Positions 11,635 through 22,538 of a stretch of DNA of 64,000 nt are shown here, in pieces (the first letter of the stretch is position 1; every line of letters starts with the position of its first letter). The translations under genes and the position numbers were made by a program. Origin of the DNA: Edaphochlamys debaryana. Taxonomy: Eukaryota > Chlorophyta > Chlorophyceae > Chlamydomonadales. The DNA lies in NCBI GenBank assembly GCA_016858145.1, contig JAEHOE010000014.1:1364001-1428000 (forward strand). The letters run 5' to 3'. A model generated the notes under the pieces. The model had not been told where the DNA came from, ran no database searches, and worked only from the letters and a program-made list of their open reading frames with translations.

Positions 11635-14600
11635 TTACGCCGAGGCGGCGGTGAGGAAGGGGAAGTCGGCCGCCAGGCGCTCAACGTCCTCGGCGCCCAT
11701 CTCGGGGTCGAAGAACCGCGCCGCCTCCAGCCCGCTGGCGCGCCACAGCTCGGCGGCCTTGTCGGCACCGCCGGCATCCGTGGCCTGGTGGTGGTGGTGG
11801 GGGGGGGGGTTGGGAAGGTGGAGGTGGAGGGGAAAGAGGGTGAGCGGCGGGAGCAGAACCGTATCCCTGAGCAAGTCGGCTTGGCTTGACACACACACCC
11901 ATCCTCTCAGCCGCGCCTGTTTCTCTGGCTTACACGAGCAGCCCTGAACACACCCATCCTCCTGCATCTTCTCCTCGGTGCCGTCCCTCTCCCTCCCCCT
12001 TCTCTCCCCCTCCAAACGACTCACCGCCTTGAGCACGGTTGCCAGGATGTCCTCCCCGGCCACCCCGCTCTCCACCAGGGGGGGCATCTCGCTCTCCCCG
12101 CCCTCCTCGTCCTCGCCGCCGCCGCTGCCCTTGGCCTCCAGGATGGGGCGCAGGCAGGGGCCCAGGGACACGTGCCCCTTGGCGCCCAGCTCGCCCACGG
12201 CGCGGGCGGCAACGCCTGGGAGGGGGACGGAGGCGGGATTGGGCATACGTGAGAAAGCCTGTCCTGGCCAAACCGTCTCCAGCCCGGTGCACGGGTTGTG
12301 AGTCCAGACGGCCGACCCACATCGGCATTAGGTCTCCCGCCTTACATCACCTCCAACCCACATTGACACCGCTCCCTCCCCCAGCCCTGGACCCCGCCAC
12401 GCCCCTCCCCAGGCCCCTGCGCCCCCAGCCCCACCCGCCGCCTTGGGGTTGTCCTCCACCCAGGTGTGCAGCTCGCCCATGAAGCGCCCGAAGCCGTCCT
12501 CCACCGCCGATGACGTCAGCACGCCCTCCGTGGAGCTCAGCTGCTCCACGAGCACCTCCTGCGGGGTGGTAGGAGGAGACAGGGAGCGGGGGTTGGTTTC
12601 GTGGCTTCAGGTTTTAAGGGGGTTGGACTGTGACGTAACAAGCCCCTCAGCGAATCCTCCTCCAGGCCCCATGGTACCAGCCGCAGCCCCCTGTCCATTC
12701 CTTCACCCCTCCCCCTCCCCCCTCCCAAGCCCCCACCTTGAGCAGGTCCAGCCTCTCCGCGGGCGCGATGCCGCGCACCTCGAAGGCCTCCCGCATGGCT
12801 CCCGCCAGCACCGCACCCAGCGGGGCCCCGTCGCCCTTGAGCTTGGCCAGGATCTCGCCCGCCTCGCCCTTGTTCTTCACCTCGTACAGCTCCTGCACCC
12901 AAGAGGCGCCTGGGGGTGGAGGGTGGGGAGGGTGGGGAGGGACAACCAGCGAAGTCAGGAGACAGTGCAGAGTACATGTAGGCGGGGTTCCAGGGTCAGG
13001 GGTATGGGGAAATGGTGTCGCGGGTTGTGAGGAGGAGTGCAGATGGCGATGGGGCCACCACGCAACCGTCCTTCGAGTCCCCAACCGTCCTCCGAGGGCT
13101 CTGCGTCCGGCCTTTAGACCCCGTGAACGGCGCCCCAGTCCTGCCACCACGCCGCTCACCCTTCTTGCGCGCGGCCTCCTCGCTCATTCCGGCGGGCGGC
13201 GGCGGCTGGGGCCGCTCCTCAGCGGCGGCGGGGGCGGCGGCGGCGCGCGGCGCAGCGGACGCCGGCGGCGCCCGCACGGCGGCGGCGGCGGCCTCGCGCG
13301 CCTGAGTGACGGCGGCGGCGGCAGCGGCGGGCTGCGCGGGGCTGCCCGTGCTGGAGGGGGGGAAGAGAGGGACGAGGTGCACAGCACCAGTCAGAACTCT
13401 ACCTGCCAACGCGTTCATTCACCTCTTTCCTTTTGTCCCTACAACCCCTCCCCTCCCTCTTATTGCGTCTGCACCCTGCGTCGTCCGCATCCCTCCTCTA
13501 CCTGCCAGCCCCTTAAGCCACTCCCCTCTCATTACCTTTCAACCCATTCCCCCTTTTATTGCTTTTAGTACCTGAAACCTCCCTCCCACACCCATCCATC
13601 CCCCTCACCGGCCCTTGCTGAGGAAGGACGAGGGCCGCAGGGACACCTCGGACGAGGCCTGGCGCTCCATGGCCGCCCCGCGCAGGGGCCGGGCCACCTC
13701 GCCGCGGCCCATGAGCCGGGCCTCGTCCTGGGGCGCGGGGCCGCCGAAGCGGCCGCCGGGGGGCGGGGGCGCGTCGCGGCCCATGCCCGGCCCGCCGCGG
13801 CTGCCCGGCCCCCCCCGCCCGCCGTAGCGCTCCTCCCGGTCCCGCGAGGCCTGCGCCGCCAGCTGCGCCTGCGCCTCGCGGTGCACGTCCTCGATGCGCT
13901 TGGGGCCCTCCACCTTGCGCCGCGCCACCCACTTGGCGTTGCGCAGGTCCAGCACGTCCTGGGGAGGGGCGGGATGGGGTGGGTGGGTGGGAGAGGGGGT
14001 AAGCACTGCCGTAAGCAGGTAAGCACTGCCACAACCTCAAGCCAACAATTCCGTTCCCCACCTATCTCCGTCCCTCACCACCTGCCGTCCTCGTCCACCG
14101 CACACATCCCCCTCCACTCCCACCCGCCCATCCCCCCACCTGGATGGCGAACTTGATCCGGCTGTCCAGGTTGGGCGACTGGCGCAGGCGGGACATGCGG
14201 TTGATGTAGACGTCCATGGCGTTGCCGGCGGGGCCCTTCTTGGCAGCGGCCTCCTCCAGCTGGGAAGAAGATAGGGAGATGGGTAGGTGTAGGGGGAAAG
14301 GGCAGGGGCAGGCGTCAGCGCACGGGTTGCGCACACGGGTTGGACTTCTGCCCCCCTCCCCCTTCATGCACTCCAACCCCGTCCTCGCCCACTTTACCCT
14401 GCCCCCAAACCCCCCCATTCCTCTGCTGCTGCCCCCCCCACCTGCTTCCCCAGCGTGGTGAGCAGCTTGCACAGGCACTCGATGTCGTCGGGGCGGGGCG
14501 ACTGCTCGTCCTTGAGCAGCTGCATGACGCAGCTGTGGATGATGCGCTCCGTGAGCAGGCCGCACTTGTACAGGTGGCCGATGAACTGGATGTTGCCCAG

Positions 14601-17600
14601 CATGCGCCGCCGGGCCTTGAGCTCGCGCTCCGCCTCGGCCGCCTCGGCCTGCGCCTTGGCCTTGGCGGCCTCGGCGGCGGTGGGCGCGGCGGGGCCGGCG
14701 GGGACCTCGCCCTCCTCCAGCGGCTGCGGTGGTGGGAGTCGGGTTAGGGTAAGGAAGGGGCGAGGCAGATGTTTGGCAAGATGACGAGACGAGGCAAGCG
14801 GGAGATCAACTGGGTGAAGGCGCCGGCTGAACCACCGTTTATCCCCGCCGTGCTTCTTCCCTTCGCGGCAGGCATTGAGCCAAGCCCAGCCGCAGCGCGC
14901 CGGTCCCCAGCCCCACGCAACCCCCCCTCGCGGCCCCACCTTGCCGTTCTCGGCCCCCTTGTCGCCCTCCTCCTTGGCCGCGCCCTCCTCCTTGGCGGCC
15001 GCCGCCCCGCCGTCCTTGGCCGCCGCCGCCTCCTCCTTATCGTGCGCCTTCTTGTCCGCCTCCTCCTTGTCGTGGATCTCCCGCTTCTTGACGCAGTCCA
15101 TGGCCTCCACGCCCGCCTCGAACTCCTGCTGGCACTTGTTCAGCAGCAGGCGGCGGAAGTCCACCGGCTTGGCGTTGGCGGGGTTGGGGTCAGCGAACTG
15201 GGGCAGCGAGGGGTGGATCTCCCTGCGGGGTTGAGGGGAGGAGTGGGTAGGTGCGTCAGCAAGCATCGGAAGGTGGGGTGAGGCTCGTTCCCCTTGCGCC
15301 GAAACTATGCCTCGGCTTCCGCAGACCCTTCAGCCAGCCCTGCCTCCCCACGTCACCACGCCCCCCTCCCCCCATGCCCCCCTTCCACGCGCCCCCTCCT
15401 CACTTGCACAGGTTGGCGTACATCTCCGAGAAGGTGGTCTCGGTGAGCGCCTTGTCGAAGATCTGGTTGATGAAGGCCTCCAGGGTCTGGGGGGGGAGGA
15501 GAGGGGTGGATGAAAGGGGGGATGGCAGTCAGCTCACGTAACGCCAGGAGAGGGCCCGGGTACAGGTGCGTGGCCACACGTGCCTCGGACCACCCCCCAG
15601 GCCCTGTGGCCCCCCACCACGGGACCTCAATCCCCACACACACCTTCTGGTGCGAGATGTGGACCTCCAGGATCTGGCGCTTGAGCTTCTCGTAGTTGTC
15701 CGGCGTGAGCTTGTTGAGGATGCCCTTGAACGTCTTCTGCTTCTTCTCCTCCTCGGGGTCCTCGGCAGTCGACACACCCACCTGGGAGGGGGGAGGGGGA
15801 CGTGGGAAGGTGGGGGTTGGGATCGCGCTAGGAAAGTGAGCGTCGTTGGCAAGACGCGGCACAAGCCTCAGTGCCTAGGAGCCCCAGGTTTCCTCAAGGG
15901 CGTGCCCTGTCCATAAGCTTGGCCTCCCACGACCCGGCCACAACCACCCGCGCCCGGACTCCAACCCCACATCACCCCTGACACCAACCCGCTTTCCCCC
16001 CGGTTCCTCCCCCCCTCCCACCTGCCAGCGGTTCTCCGTCTTGTGCAGGTTGACGGACCCGCCGTAGCCCCCGGGGGTGGACGAGCCCTGGCGGGACATG
16101 CCGCGGCTGCCCTGGCGCTCTCCGCCGGGCGAGGGCGGCGGCGGCGGCCCGCGCCGCTGCCAGCCGTCATCCATGTTGGCCGAGCCCCGCCGGTCCATGC
16201 CCTGCCCGCCGCGGCCGCCGCCGCCGCCGCGCATGCCGCCCTCGCGCTCGCCGCCGCCGCCACGCGGGCCCCGGTCCCCGCCGCGCGCGTCCCCGCCGCG
16301 GAAGTCGCCGCTGCCGCGCGGGCCCCGGTCCTCCCTGCCGCGGCCCCACTCCGCCTCGCGGCTGCCGGCCCGGTTGAGTGCCAGGCCCGCCCCGATGCGG
16401 GTGTTGTCCTGCGGCTTGTCCAGGCCAATGATCTGCTGGTGGTACTGGTCCAGGGGCCTGGGGGGTGGAGGTGTGGGAGGGTGAAGGGCGAGGGTAAAAG
16501 GGTGAGGGCGTGTTGGTGTGAGCGGGATGAGGCGAGGGAGAGCCAACGAGGCTTGTACGAGCGGAACAGCAAATGCAGGGAAGCACACAGGGTTGCTGGC
16601 GCGCCGCGAAAGTGCAGCCCCCCGAGCTCTTTCTCGAGCAGCTCTCCACCCTAACGCAATCCCGTTTCCTCTCCCCGCCCGACCTCTCCCTACCCCCGCC
16701 CCTGCCCCCTCCCCAAGGCTCACTTGGGCAGCACGATCACGCAGCGCGAGCCAATGGCCAGCAGCCAGTCCCGGCTGTAGCGGCTCTTCGAGTCGCCCGC
16801 CTCCGCGGCGGCGCCCGACTCGGCGCGCCCGCCCTCGGCCGCCTCGTCAGCGCGCTCCTCCCAGTGCTCCGTCACCTCCTCGGCGGCGGCAGCGGGGGCG
16901 GCCTTGGGCTCATCGGACTGCGGGTGGCAGGGTGGGGGTGGGGGCAATGGAGGGATGGGGGGAAGGTGAGCGCTGCTGCGAAGGCCGAGTGGCGGCGCAC
17001 CTAAGCCCATCCTGACCCACAGCTCCCTCCTCCAAGCCCTTTTTCCCAAAGCCCCGGCCGCGCGCCCACCTGCGCCTTGGCGTCCGCCGCGTCCTGCTTG
17101 GGGGCAGGGGGCGGCGGCGGTTCCCGGAAGGCCGAGAGCATGTCGTTATTGGCGCCCTTGGCGTCCGCGTCCTTGATCGCCTGCTTCAGGTTCTTCTTGG
17201 GCTTGGAGGCCGCAGAGTCGTCGCCCGAGCCAGAGCCAGAGGCCGTGGCGGCCTCCTCGGCCACTAGCGCGGCGGCGGCGGCGGCAGCGGGAGCAGCGGC
17301 GGCAGCGGCCGGAGCGGCGGCGGCGGCGGGAGCAGCGGCAGCGGCGGGGGCAGCCGCCGCAGCCTGAGGAGGCGGAGAGCCATGAGCCGAGCGTTGGACT
17401 AAGAGGAGCTCAAAACTCTCGCAATACCTTACACCAGCGCACACATGACCCTCCTGCCAGCCGTCCCTTCACTCTCAGGTTGCCCACCATGCTGTTCGCG
17501 CAGGCCCCCCAAGGGAAGTCAAGCTTCCCTTCGCTGCACCACCGCCCACCTTGCTCGCGTCCTCCGCCTCCTCCTCGTCCGAACCGGCATCGATCTGGAA

Positions 17601-20600
17601 CGAAGCGGGGTCCTTGGCAGCGGGGGGCGCCGGCTGCTCCTCAGCCGGTGCCGGGGCAACGGCGGCGGCGGGGGCAGGGGCGGCAGCGGCGGCCGGAGCG
17701 GGCGCAGCCTCAGCTGGTGCCGGCGCCGCAACGGCGGGGGCAGCGGGCTTGGGCGCCTCGGGCTCCTTGGCGGCGGCCGGAGCAGCGACCGGGGCCGGGG
17801 CCGGGGCAGCGGCAGGGGCCGGGGCCGGAGCGGCGGCCGGGGCGACGGCCGGAGCAGGGGCAGGGGCCGGAGCCGCCGCTGGAGCAGCGGCCGGGGCCGG
17901 GGCAGCGGCAGCGGCGGGGGCCGGGGCCGGGGCCGGAGCAGCGGGCTTGGGCTCCACGGGCTTGGGCTGTGGGGTAGCGGGCGCATGGGGGGCGAGGGCG
18001 AGGGAGCGGCGGCCTCAGGCGTCCTAGCGGCGGCGCGGAGCCAGCCCGCAGCATCAGCGTCGGGCCCCCGCAAGCCAGCGGGGCAGGGCCTCGGCAAAAG
18101 ACAAGTCGGAAGCAGATGCCGGACACAAAGCAAGCACGCAGAGGTCCTATACAACGCTCTCCCGCTTTGCTCATTCACCCCTCCTCCCGCACTCCCTCCC
18201 CCCACCTTGTGCGTGGGCTCCTTGATCTCGAGCACCTTCTTGGGCGGCGGGGCGGGGGCCGCGGGGGCCACCGGGGCAGCCAGCTTGGCGCCCTCGGCCG
18301 GCCGGGCCTCAGACCCGCCCGCGCCGCCCGCCGCCGCCGCGCCGCCGCCAATCTCCACCTCCTTGTGGGACGACGGATCCATGATCTTGAGAACCTTCCG
18401 TACGGGCGGCGGCGGCGGCGTGGGCACCGGCTTCGACGACGCGCCGCCGCCAGGCGGCGGCGGAGGCGCCGGCGGCGCCACGGCGCCCGGTCCGGCGCCG
18501 CCGACCCCTGGCGCAGCCGCCGCTCCGGTGGCCTGCACGGGGACCGCCGAGGGGGTCGGAGCGGGCGCGGGGCTGGGGCTGGAGGCCGGAGGTGCGTGCG
18601 AGGGCGGCGGCTGTGCGGGCTGGGCCGAGGGCACAGCCGAGGGCGCCCCGCCCACCCCGGGCGCAGCGGCGTTGGCTGCGTTAATGGCTGCCTGCGCGGC
18701 GGCGGCCACGGGGGCGTTGGGAGCGCCGCTGCCCGAGCCGGCGCCGGGGGGCGCAATGGGGATGGCCATGGGCTGGGGCTGGGGCGCGCCGGGGCCGGGC
18801 CCGTAGCCGGCCGGCGGCGGCCCGTGCTGCTGCGGCGGCGGCGGCACGTGGAAGCCGGGGTGAGTCATCATGTGGCCGGGGGAGGTGCCCATCATGTGGG
18901 GGCCGGGGCCGTGCGGGCCGTGCGGGCCGCCGGGCGCGTGCGGCGGCTGAGGCATGGGCATGGGCATGAGCACGGGCATGGGCGGCTGGCCCATGCCGCC
19001 CGGGCCCATGCCCACCACGGTGCCGGGCGGGAAGAACGGGCCGCCCGCCATGAAGCCGCCGTACTGGCTGGGGCTGCCCACCACGTAGTGCGGCGGCGGG
19101 CCGGGCATGCCGTGCTGTGGGGGCCCGTAGCCGCCGTGCTGGGGCTGGCCCCCCATGGACATGGGCGGGCTGGGCTGGTGGGGGTACGGCTGCATGCCGT
19201 ACGGCCCCTGCGGGTAGCCGCCCTGCACGGGCACCTGCACCGGCATCTGCTGCTGCTGCGGGGGAGGCGGGCCGCCGCCGCGGTTGCCGCCGCGCGGGCC
19301 GGGCTGCTGCTGCTGCTGCATGTGCGGGTGCGGCGGCTGCGGCGGAGGGCCGCCGGGGCCCGGCCCGTAGCCCTGCTGCGCCTGGGGTGGCGGCGGCGGG
19401 TGGTGGGCGTGCCGAGGCGGCTGCCCGGGCATGGGCCCCTGGCCGCCGCCGCCCATGGACATAGGCGGCCCGGCGGCCTGGGCGTACGGCAGCGGCCCCG
19501 TGGCGTTGGGCGGCGGCTGCCGGTGCTGCGGGTGTCCGCCCTGCTGGTGCTGGGGCTGCTGGGGCGGAGGGGGCTGCTGGCGGGGCTCGCGGGCGGCCGG
19601 CGGAGGCGGCTGCGAGGGCACTCCCGCCGGCGGCGGCGGGGGCGGAAGAGGCGGGGGCCCGGCCACCGGCACCGGGACCGGTGCCGGCGCGGGCGGCGGC
19701 ACGGGCGCCGCGTGCGGCACGGGGACGTGCTCGCCGCCTGCCGCCGCCTGCGCCTCGGCCTGCACGGCCGCCGCCGCCGCCTGCGCCATCCTGCTGGGCT
19801 GCTGCTGCGCGCGCTCCACCTTGTGTGGGACGTAGATCGGCCCTTCCCGCCCGCCCTCCTGGGCTGGGTTGCCCGACGCGGGCGCCGAGTTGGTCCGGAT
19901 CACCTGACGCGACTGATGCCGCACCGCCTCCACAGCCGCGGGCACAGCCGTCGGCAGCGGCCCCTGGGGCGCCGCCGGCTGCTGCGCGTCGAAGGCATGT
20001 GGGGTGACGGTTGAAGGGGATGAGGGTGGGTCCGCAGCTGGGCCCGGAGGCTCGCCCCCACAAGCCGGCTGCGGGACCCGGCCCGCTCGCGGGCTATCGC
20101 CGGCTCTGCCCACGCCAGGCTGGGGCGCTCCTCCGCGAGGACCGGCACGCGAACGGGTAGCATGGCCCTGGCCGTGTGCAGCCGGCCGCGCCCGCTGACT
20201 CGGAGACGCAGTGCGAGAGCTTCCCGATCCCGAGCCCCTAGAATCTATGCTTACCTCCTTGGGGGGAGCCACGTCGCCCTCGGTGAAGCTCCCGAACTGG
20301 ATGTCGCTGCCGGCCTCCGCACCTGTCGCGACAGCAAGGCAGAAGTGAGAAGAGAAAAGCGATCGAGCTAAAGGCGAAATGTTTTGGAGGACAAGAGTCG
20401 AGGCTGTGCTCGTGACAGGCAGCGCGCGTGGATCTTAAGCGCCGCCTCCAAGCGCGCTGGTCACGCCCCACCCCGCCAATTGAGCAGGGCGCGCCAGAGG
20501 CAAGGCAAGCAGTGAACCTACCTGCAGGCTTGGCAGCTTCGGGGCCGTTTGCCGCCGGCTTGGCGGCTGATTCCTTCGCGACCGGCACAACCGGCTCCGC

Positions 20601-21028
20601 CTTGGGCGCTAGTAGCTTCTCCTTAAACGAAATCCCAGATCCCCAAGCACTTCCACCTCCACTGCCTGCAGGCGAGGCGGGGCTGGTGAGACTCACGGGC
20701 CAAAGACTCGCGACCGCGCAAGTCGGCGCACCTCCAGAGGCTTTGCTTTGCTCCGCGGCCGGCGGGGATCCGGCCTGCTGCTGCGGCTGTGCTGGTTTCT
20801 CCGGAGCACTGCCATTGTCTTGTGGTCTGCGAGGAACCAGGCGCTGTCAGCGCGAGCGCCGATGTACCCGACCGCGCGCAGCACCTACTTCTTTTGGGGG
20901 TTGGGGTTGCCTCCACGGCCACCACCAACAGGACCACGGCCGCCACGGCCGCCCTCGCGACCGCCAGTAACAGGGCCAGGGCCCCGTCCGGGCGCCGGGC
21001 CCCGTCCGCCCTCACGGCTCGGGGCCAT
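11635..21028 (-). CDS. EIF4G: Eukaryotic translation initiation factor 4G (eIF4G)
   Basis: Scaffold of the cytosolic cap-binding complex, bridging eIF4E, eIF4A and eIF3. Nineteen exons join in phase to 1904 aa: 21028-20889, 20826-20522, 20322-20255, 19981-18206, 17966-17550, 17363-17070, 16917-16724, 16457-16022, 15781-15644, 15486-15404, 15222-14940, 14723-14442, 14259-14140, 13958-13609, 13350-13160, 12909-12737, 12558-12435, 12215-12025, 11784-11635. Landmarks: RGG-rich N-terminus; 'IQFGSF' as in plant eIF4G (about 157); a Pro/Gln/Gly-rich disordered region (172-763); Ala/Pro tracts; an eIF4E-binding motif YSRDWLL (Y about 1047, Y-x4-L-phi); an RGG/Ser linker; the MIF4G domain (about 1228-1525, starting 'TFKGILNKLTPDNYEKLKRQ'); and a C-terminal MA3-like helical domain (about 1693-1855). 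MIF4G is interrupted by a Lys/Glu/Ala-rich insert of roughly 80 residues. All introns are GT-AG. The family call is very secure; the N-terminal start is the first ATG of a fully open exon. Confidence 0.95.
11908..11965. repeat. Dispersed ~60-bp repeat, copy in eIF4G intron 18
   Basis: The segment contains ttacacgagcagccctgaac at 11930-11949 followed by acacc. It matches 36842-36866 with one mismatch over 25 bases and 1377-1402 more loosely, and the preceding ~35 bases are also alike. Confidence 0.6.
20889..21028 (-). other. eIF4G first coding exon, RGG-type N-terminus
   Basis: This exon encodes a 46-residue Gly/Arg-rich start ('GGREGGRGGRGPVGGGRGG') and ends at donor GTAGGT in phase 2. The next exon starts at 20826 with A, completing AAA (Lys) and continuing 'PQDNGSAPEK'. 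RGG tracts commonly bind RNA and are arginine-methylated, but that is inference here. An upstream non-coding exon is possible. Confidence 0.7.
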
Positions 21029-22538
21029 GAGCCCGAAGCTAATGGGTTCTCAGGCCTCTCAACAGTGTGACGCTAGAGGGAGGGTGGGGTTGTGGTGGAT
21101 TTTGGAAGACTCGGCGCCTCCGACGGGAGAAAGGCTCGCCTCGATGACCTTCAATCGCAGCGCGGGCCCCCGCCCCGCCGTCTCACGCACCCTCTCGCTG
21201 CCGCTCACTGTCAACTGGCACAATTTAGCACAGTGATATGCGCGCGCAAAGGCTGGGCAAAGCCGTGTGCGACCAGTCGCGGCCATGATTGAGCAGCTCC
21301 AGGGCCCGTCGCAGCACGAGGGCGCTGCCAGGCAAAGCAAAGAGGTTGCGTGCAGGCTTGCGGGCGGGGCCACCGGCGTTTAGGCACGGACACGCAGATG
21401 CCGCCAAACGCCGTGTCGATTGGTCTCCGCGCTCCCGAGGTGGGGAAACGGCGCTTGGAGAGGGCGCCAGCTCCCTCCCTCTCGCGCTTGCTAGCAGTTA
21501 CCCTGGGGGGGGAGTCGGGGAGCAAGTGTCCTTGCCTGCAGGGGGGATGGACTCAGGACCATCTGGGGACTGCGTGTGGGCTGTGCGGGGCGAGGGCTCC
21601 TGGAGGCATAGCACCAAGGAAGCAGTTGTCCAGGGCGACAGCGAAGTACTCCCGCAGTCCGGCTGTGGACAGTGTGGAGGACAGGAGCCGACCCCGTGGC
21701 GCTGCAGGGCTTGCAGGGGTGTGAAGAGCTGACCTCACGCGGCAGCCCGACAGGCTCCCCCGGATGCCCCGGCTGGCACCCTGCCTTCTTCTCGCGCGTT
21801 GCGCCAGCGGCTACGTCGAGTCGTCGGGGCGCTCAGCTGCATCCCCTTTCGTTGTCATCCGAGATACGCTGCACGGCCCCTGCGAGCACGGCACCCCGGC
21901 TGCTCGCCCTACGCCCCTCAACCAAGCCCTGCGCTTCATTGATGTCTTCTTCCCCTGGCTGCAGCACTGGCCGGGACCTTGACGTTCAGGCCTTGCATTC
22001 ATGCGCCCACGTGCAACCTCAACCGCTCAACGTCTGAGCGCAAGTATCCCACACGCCCAACGCCCCGCCGGCACTGCCGGCTGGCAGCCCTCCTCCCAGT
22101 CGCCCCGCCCCGCCCAGCGCATGTGAATGAACTGACCGTACGCCGTGCCCTGCACACCCAAACATGCGTGCCGACCAGCTTCCGTCCATGTGGCACATCC
22201 GAACGCAAGCCCGCCTACGAGCCATACATGCAGCAGGCCCAATGACCAACAAACAGGAACGTCCATCCGTCTCAATTCCATAGCTTCCCTGCTTCCATGC
22301 TGCCGACAGTAGCATGCGGGAATTCACCGCTTCACCCTGCGGTGCATCCATCAGCCATGCCGCACCTACTTAGGCTTGGGCCCCCCGCACCACGCCGCCT
22401 GGCCGGGCGCCACGTGCCATCCACCACTCGCCTCGCTGTAAGTTCACGCAGCCAGTACTAGGGGCGATGCCTCAGCGGGCCAACGCACAGTCCATCAGCA
22501 GCAGTGAGGAGCCGCCACAAACTCCCCTAAGGCACGCC
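21029..22538. other. eIF4G promoter side and ankyrin-type 3' flank
   Basis: The left part should contain the eIF4G promoter and 5' UTR, and the right part the 3' flank of the minus-strand ankyrin-type gene. No exon chain is visible. A diverged repeat (about 21780-21925) pairs with about 24660-24780 on the other side of the ankyrin-type gene. Confidence 0.45.
21780..21925. repeat. Diverged direct repeat, left copy flanking ankyrin-type gene
   Basis: cagcggctacgtcga at 21805-21819, ctcagctgcatc at 21832-21843 and a later CCTGCGAGC block recur in the same order at 24686-24700, 24704-24715 and about 24750-24765. Spacers differ, so the copies are old. Confidence 0.5.

Noticed and set aside
10895..11947. 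A 350-codon plus-strand open frame
   Set aside because: Pro/Arg/His low complexity with no domain; it lies in the 3' flank of eIF4G and overlaps its last exon in antisense. High GC leaves few stop codons.
18116..20014. A 632-codon plus-strand open frame
   Set aside because: Exact antisense of the Pro/Gln/Gly-rich eIF4G exon 4, which is supported by phase and by conserved eIF4G motifs.
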